NCBI GenBank assembly: GCA_964532405.1
Contig: CAZHIC010000055.1
Span: 1 to 10,945, forward strand
Length of the DNA: 10,945 nt
From: PALSA-1006 sp964532405
Lineage (GTDB): Bacteria > Pseudomonadota > Gammaproteobacteria > Burkholderiales > Gallionellaceae
Direction of reading: 5' to 3'
The first letter of the stretch is position 1, and each line of letters opens with the position of its first letter. Shown one piece after another: positions 1-7,414 of the stretch. The notes under the pieces are model-generated. The model was not told the DNA's origin. It did not search any database and saw nothing but the letters and a program-made list of their open reading frames with translations. A program made the translations under genes and the position numbers.

Positions 1-53
1 TCACGCTGGAAATACACCCTTTCGTTCAGGCTCATGTGTCATTGGACAAGGCT
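1..53. repeat. Terminal inverted repeat, left copy (53 bp)
   Basis: The first 53 bases are an exact reverse complement of bases 10893-10945. The match runs from the very first base (TCACGCTGGAAATACACCC...) to ...GGACAAGGCT and stops at base 54. The outer boundary is the window edge, so the full repeat may be longer. Read outward (minus strand), the copy starts AGCCTTGTCC and contains an ATG followed by ten sense codons (MSLNERVYFQR) that run off the edge. I do not recognise the family; the end of a repeated or mobile element is one possibility, an assembly break at a repeat is another. Confidence 0.9.
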
Positions 54-58
54 AGACT

Positions 59-87
59 GCGACAGCGTAAGCAAAGCCTGTTAGAAT
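59..87 (+). promoter_or_regulatory. Candidate sigma70 promoter for the ndk operon
   Basis: A TAGAAT box at 82-87 (5 of 6 to TATAAT) lies 17 bp downstream of GCGACA at 59-64 (4 of 6 to TTGACA). It would start transcription near 94, giving a leader of roughly 40 nt before the ndk start. The -35 box is weak, so the assignment rests mainly on the -10 box, the spacing and the position just inside the terminal repeat. Confidence 0.4.
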
Positions 88-94
88 AGCACCC

Positions 95-108
95 TCAGAA
101 TTTTCTGA
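95..108. promoter_or_regulatory. Short perfect palindrome upstream of ndk
   Basis: TCAGAATTTTCTGA is a perfect inverted repeat (6-bp arms, 2-nt centre). It lies between the candidate -10 box (82-87) and the ndk ribosome binding site (123-126), at or just after the expected transcription start. That position would suit an operator or a weak 5' hairpin. No regulator is identifiable, and a 14-bp AT-rich palindrome can occur by chance. Confidence 0.25.
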
Positions 109-132
109 ATTACTCAATTTGTGGAGAGAAAT

Positions 133-558
133 GTGGCCGTCGAACGTACCCTATCAATCATCAAACCCGATGCAGTGGCGAAGAACGTCATTGGTCAAAT
201 TTACACCCGCTTTGAAAACGCTGGCCTGAAAGTCATCGCTGCACGCATGGTGCAGTTGTCGCGCGCTGAAGCGGAAGGTTTCTACGCCGTACACCGCGCA
301 CGTCCTTTCTTCAATGACCTCGTGAATTTCATGATCTCCGGCCCGGTGATGATTCAAGCGCTGGAAGGCGAGGGCGCGATTCTGAAGAACCGTGACTTGA
401 TGGGCGCGACCGATCCGAAGAAGGCCGACAAGGGCACTATTCGCGCTGACTTCGCCGACAGCATCGACGCCAACGCAGTGCATGGTTCCGACGCGGCTGA
501 AACAGCGGCAGTGGAAATCGCTTATTTCTTCCCTGCGATGAACGTCTACTCGCGCTAA
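133..558 (+). CDS. ndk: Nucleoside diphosphate kinase
   Basis: Transfers the gamma phosphate from ATP to (deoxy)nucleoside diphosphates through a phosphohistidine intermediate, balancing cytoplasmic NTP and dNTP pools. The protein is 141 residues, the usual bacterial length. Lys11 lies in SIIKPDAV, the active-site histidine is His117 in NAVHGSD, and the Ndk core (GLKVIAARM, FFNDLVNFMISGP, GATDPKKADKGTIR) is all present. I chose the GTG at 133, giving MAVERTLSII as in relatives, because GGAG at 123-126 sits 6 nt upstream. An in-frame GTG at 121 would add four residues but would use the ribosome binding site itself as coding sequence. It is first in the operon, 9 nt before rlmN. Nothing appears abnormal. 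Confidence 0.97.
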   Translation: MAVERTLSIIKPDAVAKNVIGQIYTRFENAGLKVIAARMVQLSRAEAEGFYAVHRARPFFNDLVNFMISGPVMIQALEGEGAILKNRDLMGATDPKKADKGTIRADFADSIDANAVHGSDAAETAAVEIAYFFPAMNVYSR

Positions 559-567
559 GAACGCCTG

Positions 568-1674
568 ATGAAGCAAAACCTCCTCGACTTTGATGCGCAA
601 CAACTGACTGCCTGGTTTGCGGAGCATGGCGAAAAGCCATTCCGCGCCAAGCAGGTGTTGCGCTGGATATACAAAGCCGGGGAGTCCGATTTCGATGCGA
701 TGAGCGATCTTGCAATATCGCTCCGTGAAAAACTAAAACAGATCGCCTGTGTGCAAGCGCCCAAGGTGATGCGCGAAGAGACCGCCTCCGACGGTACGCG
801 CAAATGGTTGCTGGATATGGGTACGGGCAATGCGGTGGAAACGGTGTTTATTCCCGAGGAATCGCGCGGCACTTTGTGCGTATCCACTCAAGCCGGGTGC
901 GCGCTGGATTGCGCATTCTGTTCCACCGGCAAACAGGGCTTTAACCGCAATCTTTCGACGGCGGAGATCATCGGGCAGGTGTGGTGGGCGAACCACGAGC
1001 TCGGTAAAACAGCCCCTTCGTCCGGCTCAGGGCAGGCTCAAGGCAACTGGCCGATCACCAATGTGGTGATGATGGGCATGGGCGAACCACTGTTGAATTT
1101 TGACAGTACGGTAAGCGCCTTGCGTTTGATGTTAGATGATAATGCTTACGGCCTGTCGCGTCGCCGTGTGACGGTGTCCACCTCCGGCATCGTGCCCGCG
1201 ATGGACAGGTTGCGCGACGAATGTCCGGTGGCATTGGCGGTGTCGCTGCATGCGCCGAACGATGCGTTGCGCAACGAGTTGGTTCCGGTGAATCAAAAAT
1301 ATCCGCTGCGCGAGTTGATGGCGGCATGTCGGCGTTATCTGGAAAAAGCGCCGCGCGATTTTGTCACCTTCGAATATGTGATGCTGGCGGAGATAAACGA
1401 TAGTGTGCAGCATGCGCGCGAGCTGATCGATCTGGTGCGCGATGTGCCGTGCAAATTCAATCTGATTCCGTTCAATCCGTTCCCGCAGGCACCCTATCAG
1501 CGTTCCGATATGCAGACGGTGTTGCGTTTCCGCGATGTGTTGATGCAGGCCGACATCGTGACCACCATCCGCAAGGTGCGCGGCGACGACATCGCTGCGG
1601 CTTGCGGTCAGTTGGCGGGGCAGGTGCAGGACAAAACAAAAAGAACACAACGATTGTTGGAGGTGGCGCGGTGA
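568..1674 (+). CDS. rlmN: Dual-specificity RNA methyltransferase RlmN (radical SAM)
   Basis: Radical-SAM enzyme that methylates C2 of A2503 in 23S rRNA and of A37 in some tRNAs, supporting translational fidelity. It is 368 residues, as usual for the family. The [4Fe-4S] ligands are Cys111, Cys115 and Cys118 (CALDCAFC). Cys104 and Cys346 (RGDDIAAACGQLAG) match the two catalytic cysteines of E. coli RlmN. Other family blocks are NVVMMGMGEPLLN (165-177), SLHAPND (226-232) and NLIPFNPFP (298-306). The start ATG lies 9 nt after ndk and has only a weak ribosome binding site, suggesting translation is partly coupled. Oddity: the variable linker before the GMGEP block (about residues 147-160, KTAPSSGSGQAQGN) is encoded by DNA resembling an intergenic REP-like repeat. 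Its last four bases overlap the pilW start. Confidence 0.97.
   Translation: MKQNLLDFDAQQLTAWFAEHGEKPFRAKQVLRWIYKAGESDFDAMSDLAISLREKLKQIACVQAPKVMREETASDGTRKWLLDMGTGNAVETVFIPEESRGTLCVSTQAGCALDCAFCSTGKQGFNRNLSTAEIIGQVWWANHELGKTAPSSGSGQAQGNWPITNVVMMGMGEPLLNFDSTVSALRLMLDDNAYGLSRRRVTVSTSGIVPAMDRLRDECPVALAVSLHAPNDALRNELVPVNQKYPLRELMAACRRYLEKAPRDFVTFEYVMLAEINDSVQHARELIDLVRDVPCKFNLIPFNPFPQAPYQRSDMQTVLRFRDVLMQADIVTTIRKVRGDDIAAACGQLAGQVQDKTKRTQRLLEVAR
1010..1048. repeat. REP-like sequence inside rlmN
   Basis: The stretch CCCTTCGTCCGGCTCAGGGC and the bases after it resemble a dispersed repeat common in proteobacterial intergenic DNA (of the type CTTCGACAGGCTCAGG, recalled from memory). Bases 1024-1038 match 4796-4810 at 12 of 15 positions, and all three differences are G/A. 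It is in frame and encodes a Ser/Gly/Gln-rich linker in a length-variable part of RlmN, between the radical-SAM cysteines and the GMGEP block. The repeat identity is inference; the similarity between the two sites is seen directly. Confidence 0.45.
1659..1663 (+). promoter_or_regulatory. Ribosome binding site of pilW inside rlmN
   Basis: GGAGG lies 7 nt upstream of the GTG at 1671. It fixes the pilW start as this GTG, which overlaps the rlmN stop in the arrangement GTGA. The much longer upstream extension of the same reading frame is therefore not coding for pilW. Confidence 0.8.
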
Positions 1675-2435
1675 AGCTGCTTGGAATTTTGTTGATCGTT
1701 TTAAGCTTGGGGGGATGCGCATCCCAAGGCGGCGGTTCCGCCGGAACGCCGGTTCAGACGACTACGCGCGCTCAGGCTATCGCCAAGATACATACTGAAT
1801 TGGCCGCATCTTATTTTGAACGCGCTCAATACGGGATCGCCTTGCAGGAAATCGAAGTAGCATTGCAATCGGAATCGAATTACGCCCCAGCCTTCAATGT
1901 GCGCGGGCTCATCCGTATGGCGCTGCGTGAAGATAAACAGGCCGATGACGATTTTCGCCGCAGTCTGCAATTGGATGGCAGCGATTCCAATGCGCACAAT
2001 AACTATGGCTGGTTCCTGTGCCAGCGCGGGCGCGAGAACGAGGCCGTCGCTCAATTTCTGGAGGCCGTGGAGAATCCGCTTTATGCCACGCCGGAAACGG
2101 CCTACGTCAATGCGGGAATGTGTTCCAAAAAAATAGGCAAACTAAAAGAAGCGGAAGAATATTTGCAGCGCGCATTGATCCGGCAGCCGAATTATCCCGG
2201 GGCGTTTTTTGGTCTGGCAGATGTGAGTTTTGCCACGCACGATTTCGCTGGGGCAAAATCCTATTTTTTGCGTTTCTTGCAGAGATCAACCGAATTGTCG
2301 GCTGAGAACTTGTGGTTGGCGGTGCGTATTGAACGTAAAGTCGGCGACCGGAATTCGGAAGAAAGCTACTCGCTGCAATTGCGTAAACGTTTCCCGGATG
2401 CACGCGAAACCCAGTTATTACTGAAAGGTGAATGA
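1671..2435 (+). CDS. pilW: Type IV pilus biogenesis TPR lipoprotein PilW/PilF
   Basis: Outer-membrane pilotin-like lipoprotein needed for stability or assembly of the PilQ secretin of type IV pili. It has 254 residues. A signal peptide (MKLLGILLIVLSL) ends in a lipobox LGGC with Cys16 as the lipidated residue; +2 is Ala, which fits sorting to the outer membrane. A Gly/Ser/Thr linker is followed by about five TPR units (roughly 41-74, 75-108, 109-142, 144-177, 178-211). Family-typical strings are NNYGWFLCQRG (110-120, Cys117) and YVNAGMCSKKIG (145-156, Cys151). The GTG start has a good ribosome binding site and overlaps the rlmN stop by 4 nt; its stop overlaps rodZ. The position between rlmN and rodZ is the usual one for pilW/pilF. 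A generic TPR lipoprotein is the only serious alternative. Confidence 0.92.
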   Translation: MKLLGILLIVLSLGGCASQGGGSAGTPVQTTTRAQAIAKIHTELAASYFERAQYGIALQEIEVALQSESNYAPAFNVRGLIRMALREDKQADDDFRRSLQLDGSDSNAHNNYGWFLCQRGRENEAVAQFLEAVENPLYATPETAYVNAGMCSKKIGKLKEAEEYLQRALIRQPNYPGAFFGLADVSFATHDFAGAKSYFLRFLQRSTELSAENLWLAVRIERKVGDRNSEESYSLQLRKRFPDARETQLLLKGE

Positions 2436-3346
2436 TGGACACAAATTCAGATTCGGAAGCTGTCGCAGTTGAGAGTGGCGCGGACACCTTGCCACCTTTG
2501 AGTGTCGGCAAGATATTGAGGGAGGCGCGCATCAGCCAGGGATTGAATGTTGCGGATGTGGCCAGCAGCATCAAGTTCGCACCACGCCAAGTGGAGGCAC
2601 TCGAAGCCGATGACTACAGTCATCTGCCCGAGTTGGCTTTTGTGCGCGGTTTCGTGCGCAGCTATGCCAGATTGCTGCACATAGACGAGATACCCCTGCT
2701 TAACTCCCTGCCGCGCGCGCATCAACAACTGACTTCCTTTCAGGACGAATTGGCAGGCGTGCCTTTTTCGACATCACAATCGACTCGCCGTATCAACATG
2801 ACTTGGCTCTTTGCCGCATTGGCGCTGGCCGTGTTTTTGGGGATAGGGGTCTGGCTGTCTCAGGACAAGCCCGAGGCTAAAAAAGCAGCGGAAAGCCCGG
2901 TTGCCGTTGTCCCCGCAGAGCTGGCGGCAAGCGCTGTTGTGGTTGCCAGCGCAGTCGTTGCATCGCCATCGCTTGCTGCTTCTGCCGTTCCTGCCACAGC
3001 CTCAGCAATCAAGGATGCCATGGTGAAAAAAGAAGTGACGGTAGCTGAAGTCATGACACCTAAAGAGGTTGCGACGCCTAAGGAGGTCGTGGCTAATCAA
3101 GGGGTGGCTCAAGGGCCTATCCATCTGGTGTTCGAGGAAGAATCCTGGGTCGATGTAAAAGATAAATCCGGCAAGACCCTATTCAAGCAGGTCAATCCGC
3201 CCAAGAGCGAACAGTGGGTCAATGGACATCCTCCATTTTCTTTGGTGATCGGCAACGCAAGCAGTGTGCGTTTGTATTATGAAGGCGAAGAGATCGACTT
3301 GGACGAGTTCACTGATGTCGAAGTCGCGCGCTTAATTTTGGAGTAA
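2435..3346 (+). CDS. rodZ: Cytoskeletal/cell-shape protein RodZ
   Basis: Bitopic inner-membrane protein that links the MreB cytoskeleton to the peptidoglycan elongation machinery. Two ATGs lie side by side (2432 and 2435). I prefer 2435 because AAGG at 2425-2428 is then 6 nt away rather than 3; the longer form has 304 residues. Numbering from 2432, the N-terminal helix-turn-helix (about 26-84) carries LREARISQGL and ELAFVRGFVRSYARLL, typical of RodZ. One membrane span covers about 124-142. An Ala/Val/Ser-rich periplasmic linker follows (about 150-228), including a degenerate 18-bp tandem repeat giving TPKEVA/TPKEVV (3056-3089). The C-terminal beta domain (about 229-304, DUF4115-like) starts IHLVFEEESWVDVKD. 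The gene overlaps the pilW stop and ends 3 nt before ispG. Confidence 0.94.
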   Translation: MDTNSDSEAVAVESGADTLPPLSVGKILREARISQGLNVADVASSIKFAPRQVEALEADDYSHLPELAFVRGFVRSYARLLHIDEIPLLNSLPRAHQQLTSFQDELAGVPFSTSQSTRRINMTWLFAALALAVFLGIGVWLSQDKPEAKKAAESPVAVVPAELAASAVVVASAVVASPSLAASAVPATASAIKDAMVKKEVTVAEVMTPKEVATPKEVVANQGVAQGPIHLVFEEESWVDVKDKSGKTLFKQVNPPKSEQWVNGHPPFSLVIGNASSVRLYYEGEEIDLDEFTDVEVARLILE

Positions 3347-3349
3347 GAC

Positions 3350-4621
<1,272 letters not shown>

Positions 4622-4628
4622 AAGCCCT

Positions 4629-4642
4629 TCCCCCTAGGGGGA
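4629..4642. repeat. C5-T-A-G5 palindrome after ispG
   Basis: TCCCCCTAGGGGGA is a perfect 14-bp palindrome 7 nt after the ispG stop. It could form a hairpin in the 3' end of the operon transcript. There is no T-run after it and no real loop, so it is a poor intrinsic terminator. It may be a small dispersed repeat or a processing/stability element. Confidence 0.5.
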
Positions 4643-4708
4643 GGAACTGTTCGGCGCTACTAGGCTATTGGGGTTTAATGGATACACACTGAACGGGAGT
4701 TACACAAG

Positions 4709-4931
4709 ATGCGCAAGCTACTCATCCCCCTTCTTTTGTCTGATAGCGCTGCCGCAAGCCCAAGCCAAGCCCGGCAAAGTAGCAAAGCCTCAACAAGCTC
4801 AGGACAAGCTTCGTGAGTTTGAGCTTGAATCGATACTTCATTCCCGAATAATTCCAGCTGCCGCGTTAGTAACTTTCATGTGCCAGATTTTCGAAACGCG
4901 TGTATTCGCCTCTAAACGCCAGTGCCAATGA
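4709..4931 (+). pseudogene. Frameshifted gene for a small secreted protein
   Basis: An ATG at 4709 preceded by GGGAG (4695-4699) opens MRKLLIPLLLSDSAAAS and stops after 35 residues (TGA at 4814-4816). If one C is removed from the C5 run at 4726-4730, the reading becomes MRKLLIPFFCLIALPQAQA followed by KPGKVAKPQQAQDKLREFEL. This is a convincing Sec signal peptide with an AxA cleavage site. That frame continues to a TGA at 4931, but past about 4794 it runs through a REP-like repeat and then antisense into dnaB (from 4866), so the original 3' end is probably lost. I do not recognise the protein. A sequencing error in the C tract, slippage-based switching or a true decayed gene would all look like this. 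Confidence 0.4.
4794..4827. repeat. REP-like inverted repeat between ispG and dnaB
   Basis: CAAGCTCA at 4794-4801 and TGAGCTTG at 4820-4827 form 8-bp inverted arms around an 18-nt centre that itself contains AAGCTT. The left part (4796-4810) matches 1024-1038 inside rlmN at 12 of 15 positions. It resembles the dispersed repeat type with a CAAGCTCAGGAC core seen in many proteobacteria (from memory). It lies in the broken-gene region between two convergent transcripts and lacks a T-run on either strand. Confidence 0.45.
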
Positions 4932-6257
4932 ACCGATCGGGCCGTTACGCTGCTTGCCGATAATGATTTCTGCCTTGCCCTTGTCCTGAGAATCGGGGTT
5001 GTAGACCTCGTCCCGATAGATGAACAAAATCAAGTCGGCGTCCTGCTCGATAGCGCCGGATTCGCGCAGATCGGACATGATAGGACGCTTGTTGGGACGC
5101 TGCTCCAGACTGCGATTTAACTGCGACAGCGCGATCACAGGCACATGCAGCTCCTTGGCCAACGCCTTCAGCGAGCGCGAAATCTCCGAAATCTCGGTTG
5201 CCCGATTCTCGCCGCCCTTGCCGCTCGCCGGAGAGGACATCAATTGCAAATAGTCGATCACGATCAGACCCAGCCCGTCGTTTTGGCGATGCAAACGCCG
5301 CGCGCGTGAACGCAACTCCAAGGAGTTGAGCGCGGCCGTTTCATCGATAAAGATAGGCGCATCGTTCAATCGCCCCAAGGCGTGTGTCATGCGCGACCAA
5401 TCTTCGTCTTCCAGCTTTCCGGTACGCAAGGTGTGCTGATTGAGGCGACCGACCGAACCGATCATGCGCATCGCCAACTGTGTGCCGCCCATTTCCATAC
5501 TGAAAATGGCCACGGGCTTGTTACCCTCCAACGCCACATGCTCCGCGATATTGATGGAAAAGGCGGTCTTACCCATACTGGGACGCCCCGCGACGATCAC
5601 CAGATCGCCGGGCTGCAAACCGGACGTCATTTTGTCCAAATCGACAAAGCCCGTCGCGATACCGGTTACATCGCTATCGTTATCGCGCCCGTACAAAGTC
5701 TCGATGCGCTCGACCACCTGCGTCAACAAAGACGGAATAGCGACGAAACCCTGGTTACCCCGCTCACCCTCCTCATTGATTTCCAGCACACGGCTTTCCG
5801 CTTCGTCCAACAACTGCCCCGCTGAACGCCCGCCGGGGTTATAGGCACTCGTGGCGATATCGCTACCGACCTCCACCAGCTTGCGCATGATGGAGCGCTC
5901 ACGCACAATCTCGGCATAACGGCGGATATTGGCGGCTGTCGGAACATTGGCGGCAAGCGATCCCAGATAGGACAAGCCCCCCGCCTTCTCCAGCTCGGCG
6001 TTGCTTTCCAGCGACTCCGCCACGGTGATCACATCCACCGGCTTAAAATGTTCGGTCAGGCGCGCTATGTGGCGATAAATAAGACGATGTTCATTGCGGT
6101 AGAAATCCCGTTCGGTGATCAGGTCGGCGATCTTGTCCCATGCACTGGTATCCAGCAAAATCCCGCCCAACACGGACTGCTCCGCCTCCACCGAATGGGG
6201 CGGCAACTTGATAGCCTCAAGCTGGGGGTCGAATGTCGGAGCAGAAAAGTTTTGCAT
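4866..6257 (-). CDS. dnaB: Replicative DNA helicase DnaB
   Basis: Hexameric 5'-3' helicase that unwinds DNA at the replication fork and recruits primase. It is 463 residues, full length, with no intein. The N-terminal domain starts LPPHSVEAEQSVLGG (18-32), followed by a linker to about 190. The RecA-like domain has Walker A GRPSMGKT (224-231), SMEM with catalytic Glu255, Walker B LIVIDYLQLM (331-340), LSQLNR (378-383) and Arg437 in KQRNGP as the likely arginine finger. The ATG at 6257 fits the family N terminus, but no good ribosome binding site precedes it. A TAAAAT box about 30 nt upstream could be a weak -10. It follows rplI as usual but is separated by a strong terminator, so it may have its own promoter or depend on read-through. 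Its 3' end converges on the broken gene. Confidence 0.97.
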   Translation of the reverse strand: MQNFSAPTFDPQLEAIKLPPHSVEAEQSVLGGILLDTSAWDKIADLITERDFYRNEHRLIYRHIARLTEHFKPVDVITVAESLESNAELEKAGGLSYLGSLAANVPTAANIRRYAEIVRERSIMRKLVEVGSDIATSAYNPGGRSAGQLLDEAESRVLEINEEGERGNQGFVAIPSLLTQVVERIETLYGRDNDSDVTGIATGFVDLDKMTSGLQPGDLVIVAGRPSMGKTAFSINIAEHVALEGNKPVAIFSMEMGGTQLAMRMIGSVGRLNQHTLRTGKLEDEDWSRMTHALGRLNDAPIFIDETAALNSLELRSRARRLHRQNDGLGLIVIDYLQLMSSPASGKGGENRATEISEISRSLKALAKELHVPVIALSQLNRSLEQRPNKRPIMSDLRESGAIEQDADLILFIYRDEVYNPDSQDKGKAEIIIGKQRNGPIGSLALAFRGEYTRFENLAHESY

Positions 6258-6317
6258 GGCGTGTAAATATTTTTAAGGGGGAGGATTTTACACCGAATGC
6301 TCCGGCAAAATCGGCAA

Positions 6318-6349
6318 AACAAAAAGGACTGTCTCCAGTCCTTTTTGTT
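6318..6349 (-). terminator. Intrinsic terminator of the rpsF-rplI operon
   Basis: A perfect 13-bp stem (AACAAAAAGGACT with its complement AGTCCTTTTTGTT) surrounds a 6-nt loop, 24 nt after the rplI stop. On the minus strand the GGACT stem core is followed by TTTTTGTTTTG, a good U tract. The flanking A and T tracts make it look usable in both directions. It separates the ribosomal operon from dnaB. Confidence 0.85.
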
Positions 6350-6372
6350 ACTGCAACAACCCATTCTAAGCC

Positions 6373-6819
6373 TTATGCGCCCGACACAGAAACCGTGATA
6401 TTGGAAATCACATCAGTGTGTAAAGCGATGCCTACAGGATGATCGCCGACATGCTTAAGGTGACCTTCCACCATACGCACTTGCGACTTGTCGATCTTGA
6501 AACCCTGAGCTTCCAGCGCGATAGCGATGTCAGCATTGGTAACAGATCCGAACAACTTACCGTCCACGCCTGCCTTCTGCATGATCTGTACGGTCAGACC
6601 GCTGAGCTTCTCAGCGCGTGCCTGTGCATCGGCCAACTTGGCTTGTTCAGCCGCTTCCAATTCCACACGGCGTGCTACGAACTCAGCTACGTTGCTTTCT
6701 GTAGCGCGCTTGGCTTTGCCTTGAGGGATCAGAAAATTGCGCCCGAAACCGTTTTTAACTTTAACCACATCGCCCAACTGGCCGAGGTTAACCATTTTTT
6801 CCATCAGAATTACTTGCAT
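6373..6819 (-). CDS. rplI: Large ribosomal subunit protein bL9
   Basis: Protein L9 binds 23S rRNA near the L1 stalk and bridges out from the 50S subunit, helping limit frameshifting. It is 148 residues, the family norm. The N-terminal domain is intact: MQVILMEKMVNLGQLGDVV, then KNGFGRNFLIPQGKA (22-36). A long connecting helix (about 40-75, VARRVELEAAEQAKL) leads to the C-terminal domain with DGKLFGSVTNADIA (86-99). The start has a clear AAGGAG (complement of 6825-6830), which overlaps the rpsR stop codon. Last gene of the operon, ending just before the terminator at 6318-6349. Confidence 0.97.
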   Translation of the reverse strand: MQVILMEKMVNLGQLGDVVKVKNGFGRNFLIPQGKAKRATESNVAEFVARRVELEAAEQAKLADAQARAEKLSGLTVQIMQKAGVDGKLFGSVTNADIAIALEAQGFKIDKSQVRMVEGHLKHVGDHPVGIALHTDVISNITVSVSGA

Positions 6820-6828
6820 GGCGACTCC

Positions 6829-7098
6829 TTAATGCAAATCAGTGTAAGGTAACAGCGCCAAGAAACGTGCGCGCTTGACCGCAACGCTCAATTGACGTTG
6901 ATAACGGGATTTAGTACCGGTGATACGCGCCGGAATCAGTTTTCCGTTCTCGGAAACGAATTCCTTGAGGATATTGACGTCCTTGTAGTCCACTTCAGCG
7001 ATTTTCTCGGCAGTGAAGCGGCAGAACTTACGACGCTTAAACAATTGACGCGAAGAGTTGTTCTTCTTGTCATCTTTTTTCTTAAATACACGAGCCAT
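6829..7098 (-). CDS. rpsR: Small ribosomal subunit protein bS18
   Basis: S18 forms a dimer with S6 on the 30S platform. It is 89 residues, slightly longer than the 75-residue E. coli protein because of a Lys/Asn-rich N-terminal extension (MARVFKKKDDKKNNSSRQ), a length common in betaproteobacteria. The core is typical: RRKFCRFTAEKI, DYKDVNILKEFV, GKLIPARITGTKSRYQRQL, then AVKRARFLALLPY. AAGGGG in the end of priB serves as ribosome binding site. Its partner S6 is encoded two genes upstream. Confidence 0.98.
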   Translation of the reverse strand: MARVFKKKDDKKNNSSRQLFKRRKFCRFTAEKIAEVDYKDVNILKEFVSENGKLIPARITGTKSRYQRQLSVAVKRARFLALLPYTDLH

Positions 7099-7108
7099 GT
7101 TGTGCCCC

Positions 7109-7414
7109 TTATTTCAATTTTACGTTATCAATGTGTAGCACCAATTGCGCGATGCGCAAACTGCGCTGAGCCAAGAAACCCTCCACCCGCACACTCTGCC
7201 CTATTTGCAAACGGCCTACTTGCTGTGCCGCCTCACCTAGAGCCACCGCAGGAATGTCGCACTGTAACTGTCGCGAAACACCTGCTTCTTGTTGCGTTGA
7301 AACGTGGCGTATCTTTAATCCGATTCGCGGAATACCTGCAGGGGTGTAACGCAAATCGTCCAACTCAAGCAATTCACCTTCGATGATGCAATGGTTGCTA
7401 CTCAACCCGATCAA
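7109..7414 (-). CDS. priB: Primosomal replication protein PriB
   Basis: Single-stranded-DNA-binding OB-fold protein of the PriA-dependent primosome that restarts stalled forks. It is 101 residues, close to the E. coli length. Recognisable segments are the opening strand (IIEGELLELDDLRYTPAGIP, about 10-29), the basic/aromatic pattern RQLQCDIPAVALG (48-60), IGQSVRVEGFLAQRS (71-85) and LVLHIDNVKL (91-100). No ATG is available: the likely start is TTG at 7412-7414, overlapping the rpsF TGA stop as TTGA. A second TTG three codons on is possible. The overlap and weak ribosome binding site imply translation coupled to rpsF. Its place between rpsF and rpsR is the standard one. Confidence 0.93.
   Translation of the reverse strand: MIGLSSNHCIIEGELLELDDLRYTPAGIPRIGLKIRHVSTQQEAGVSRQLQCDIPAVALGEAAQQVGRLQIGQSVRVEGFLAQRSLRIAQLVLHIDNVKLK

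Noticed and set aside
1449..1670. N-terminal extension of the pilW frame inside rlmN
   Set aside because: The GTG at 1671 has a good ribosome binding site and is followed at once by a lipoprotein signal peptide; the upstream part is a shadow of rlmN.
1132..1722. A 196-codon minus-strand frame opposite rlmN
   Set aside because: Composition (His/Arg/Gln-rich) is typical of an antisense shadow, and rlmN on the plus strand is fully supported.
3056..3089. Degenerate 18-bp repeat in rodZ as a CRISPR-like or regulatory repeat
   Set aside because: It is an in-frame TPKEVA/TPKEVV duplication in a low-complexity periplasmic linker, common in RodZ.
4794..4827. Inverted repeat as a terminator for ispG or dnaB
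   Set aside because: The arms are 8 bp with an 18-nt centre and no T-run follows on either strand.
4866..6257. Intein in dnaB, a frequent insertion site
   Set aside because: The protein is a normal 463 residues and the Walker A and B regions are uninterrupted.
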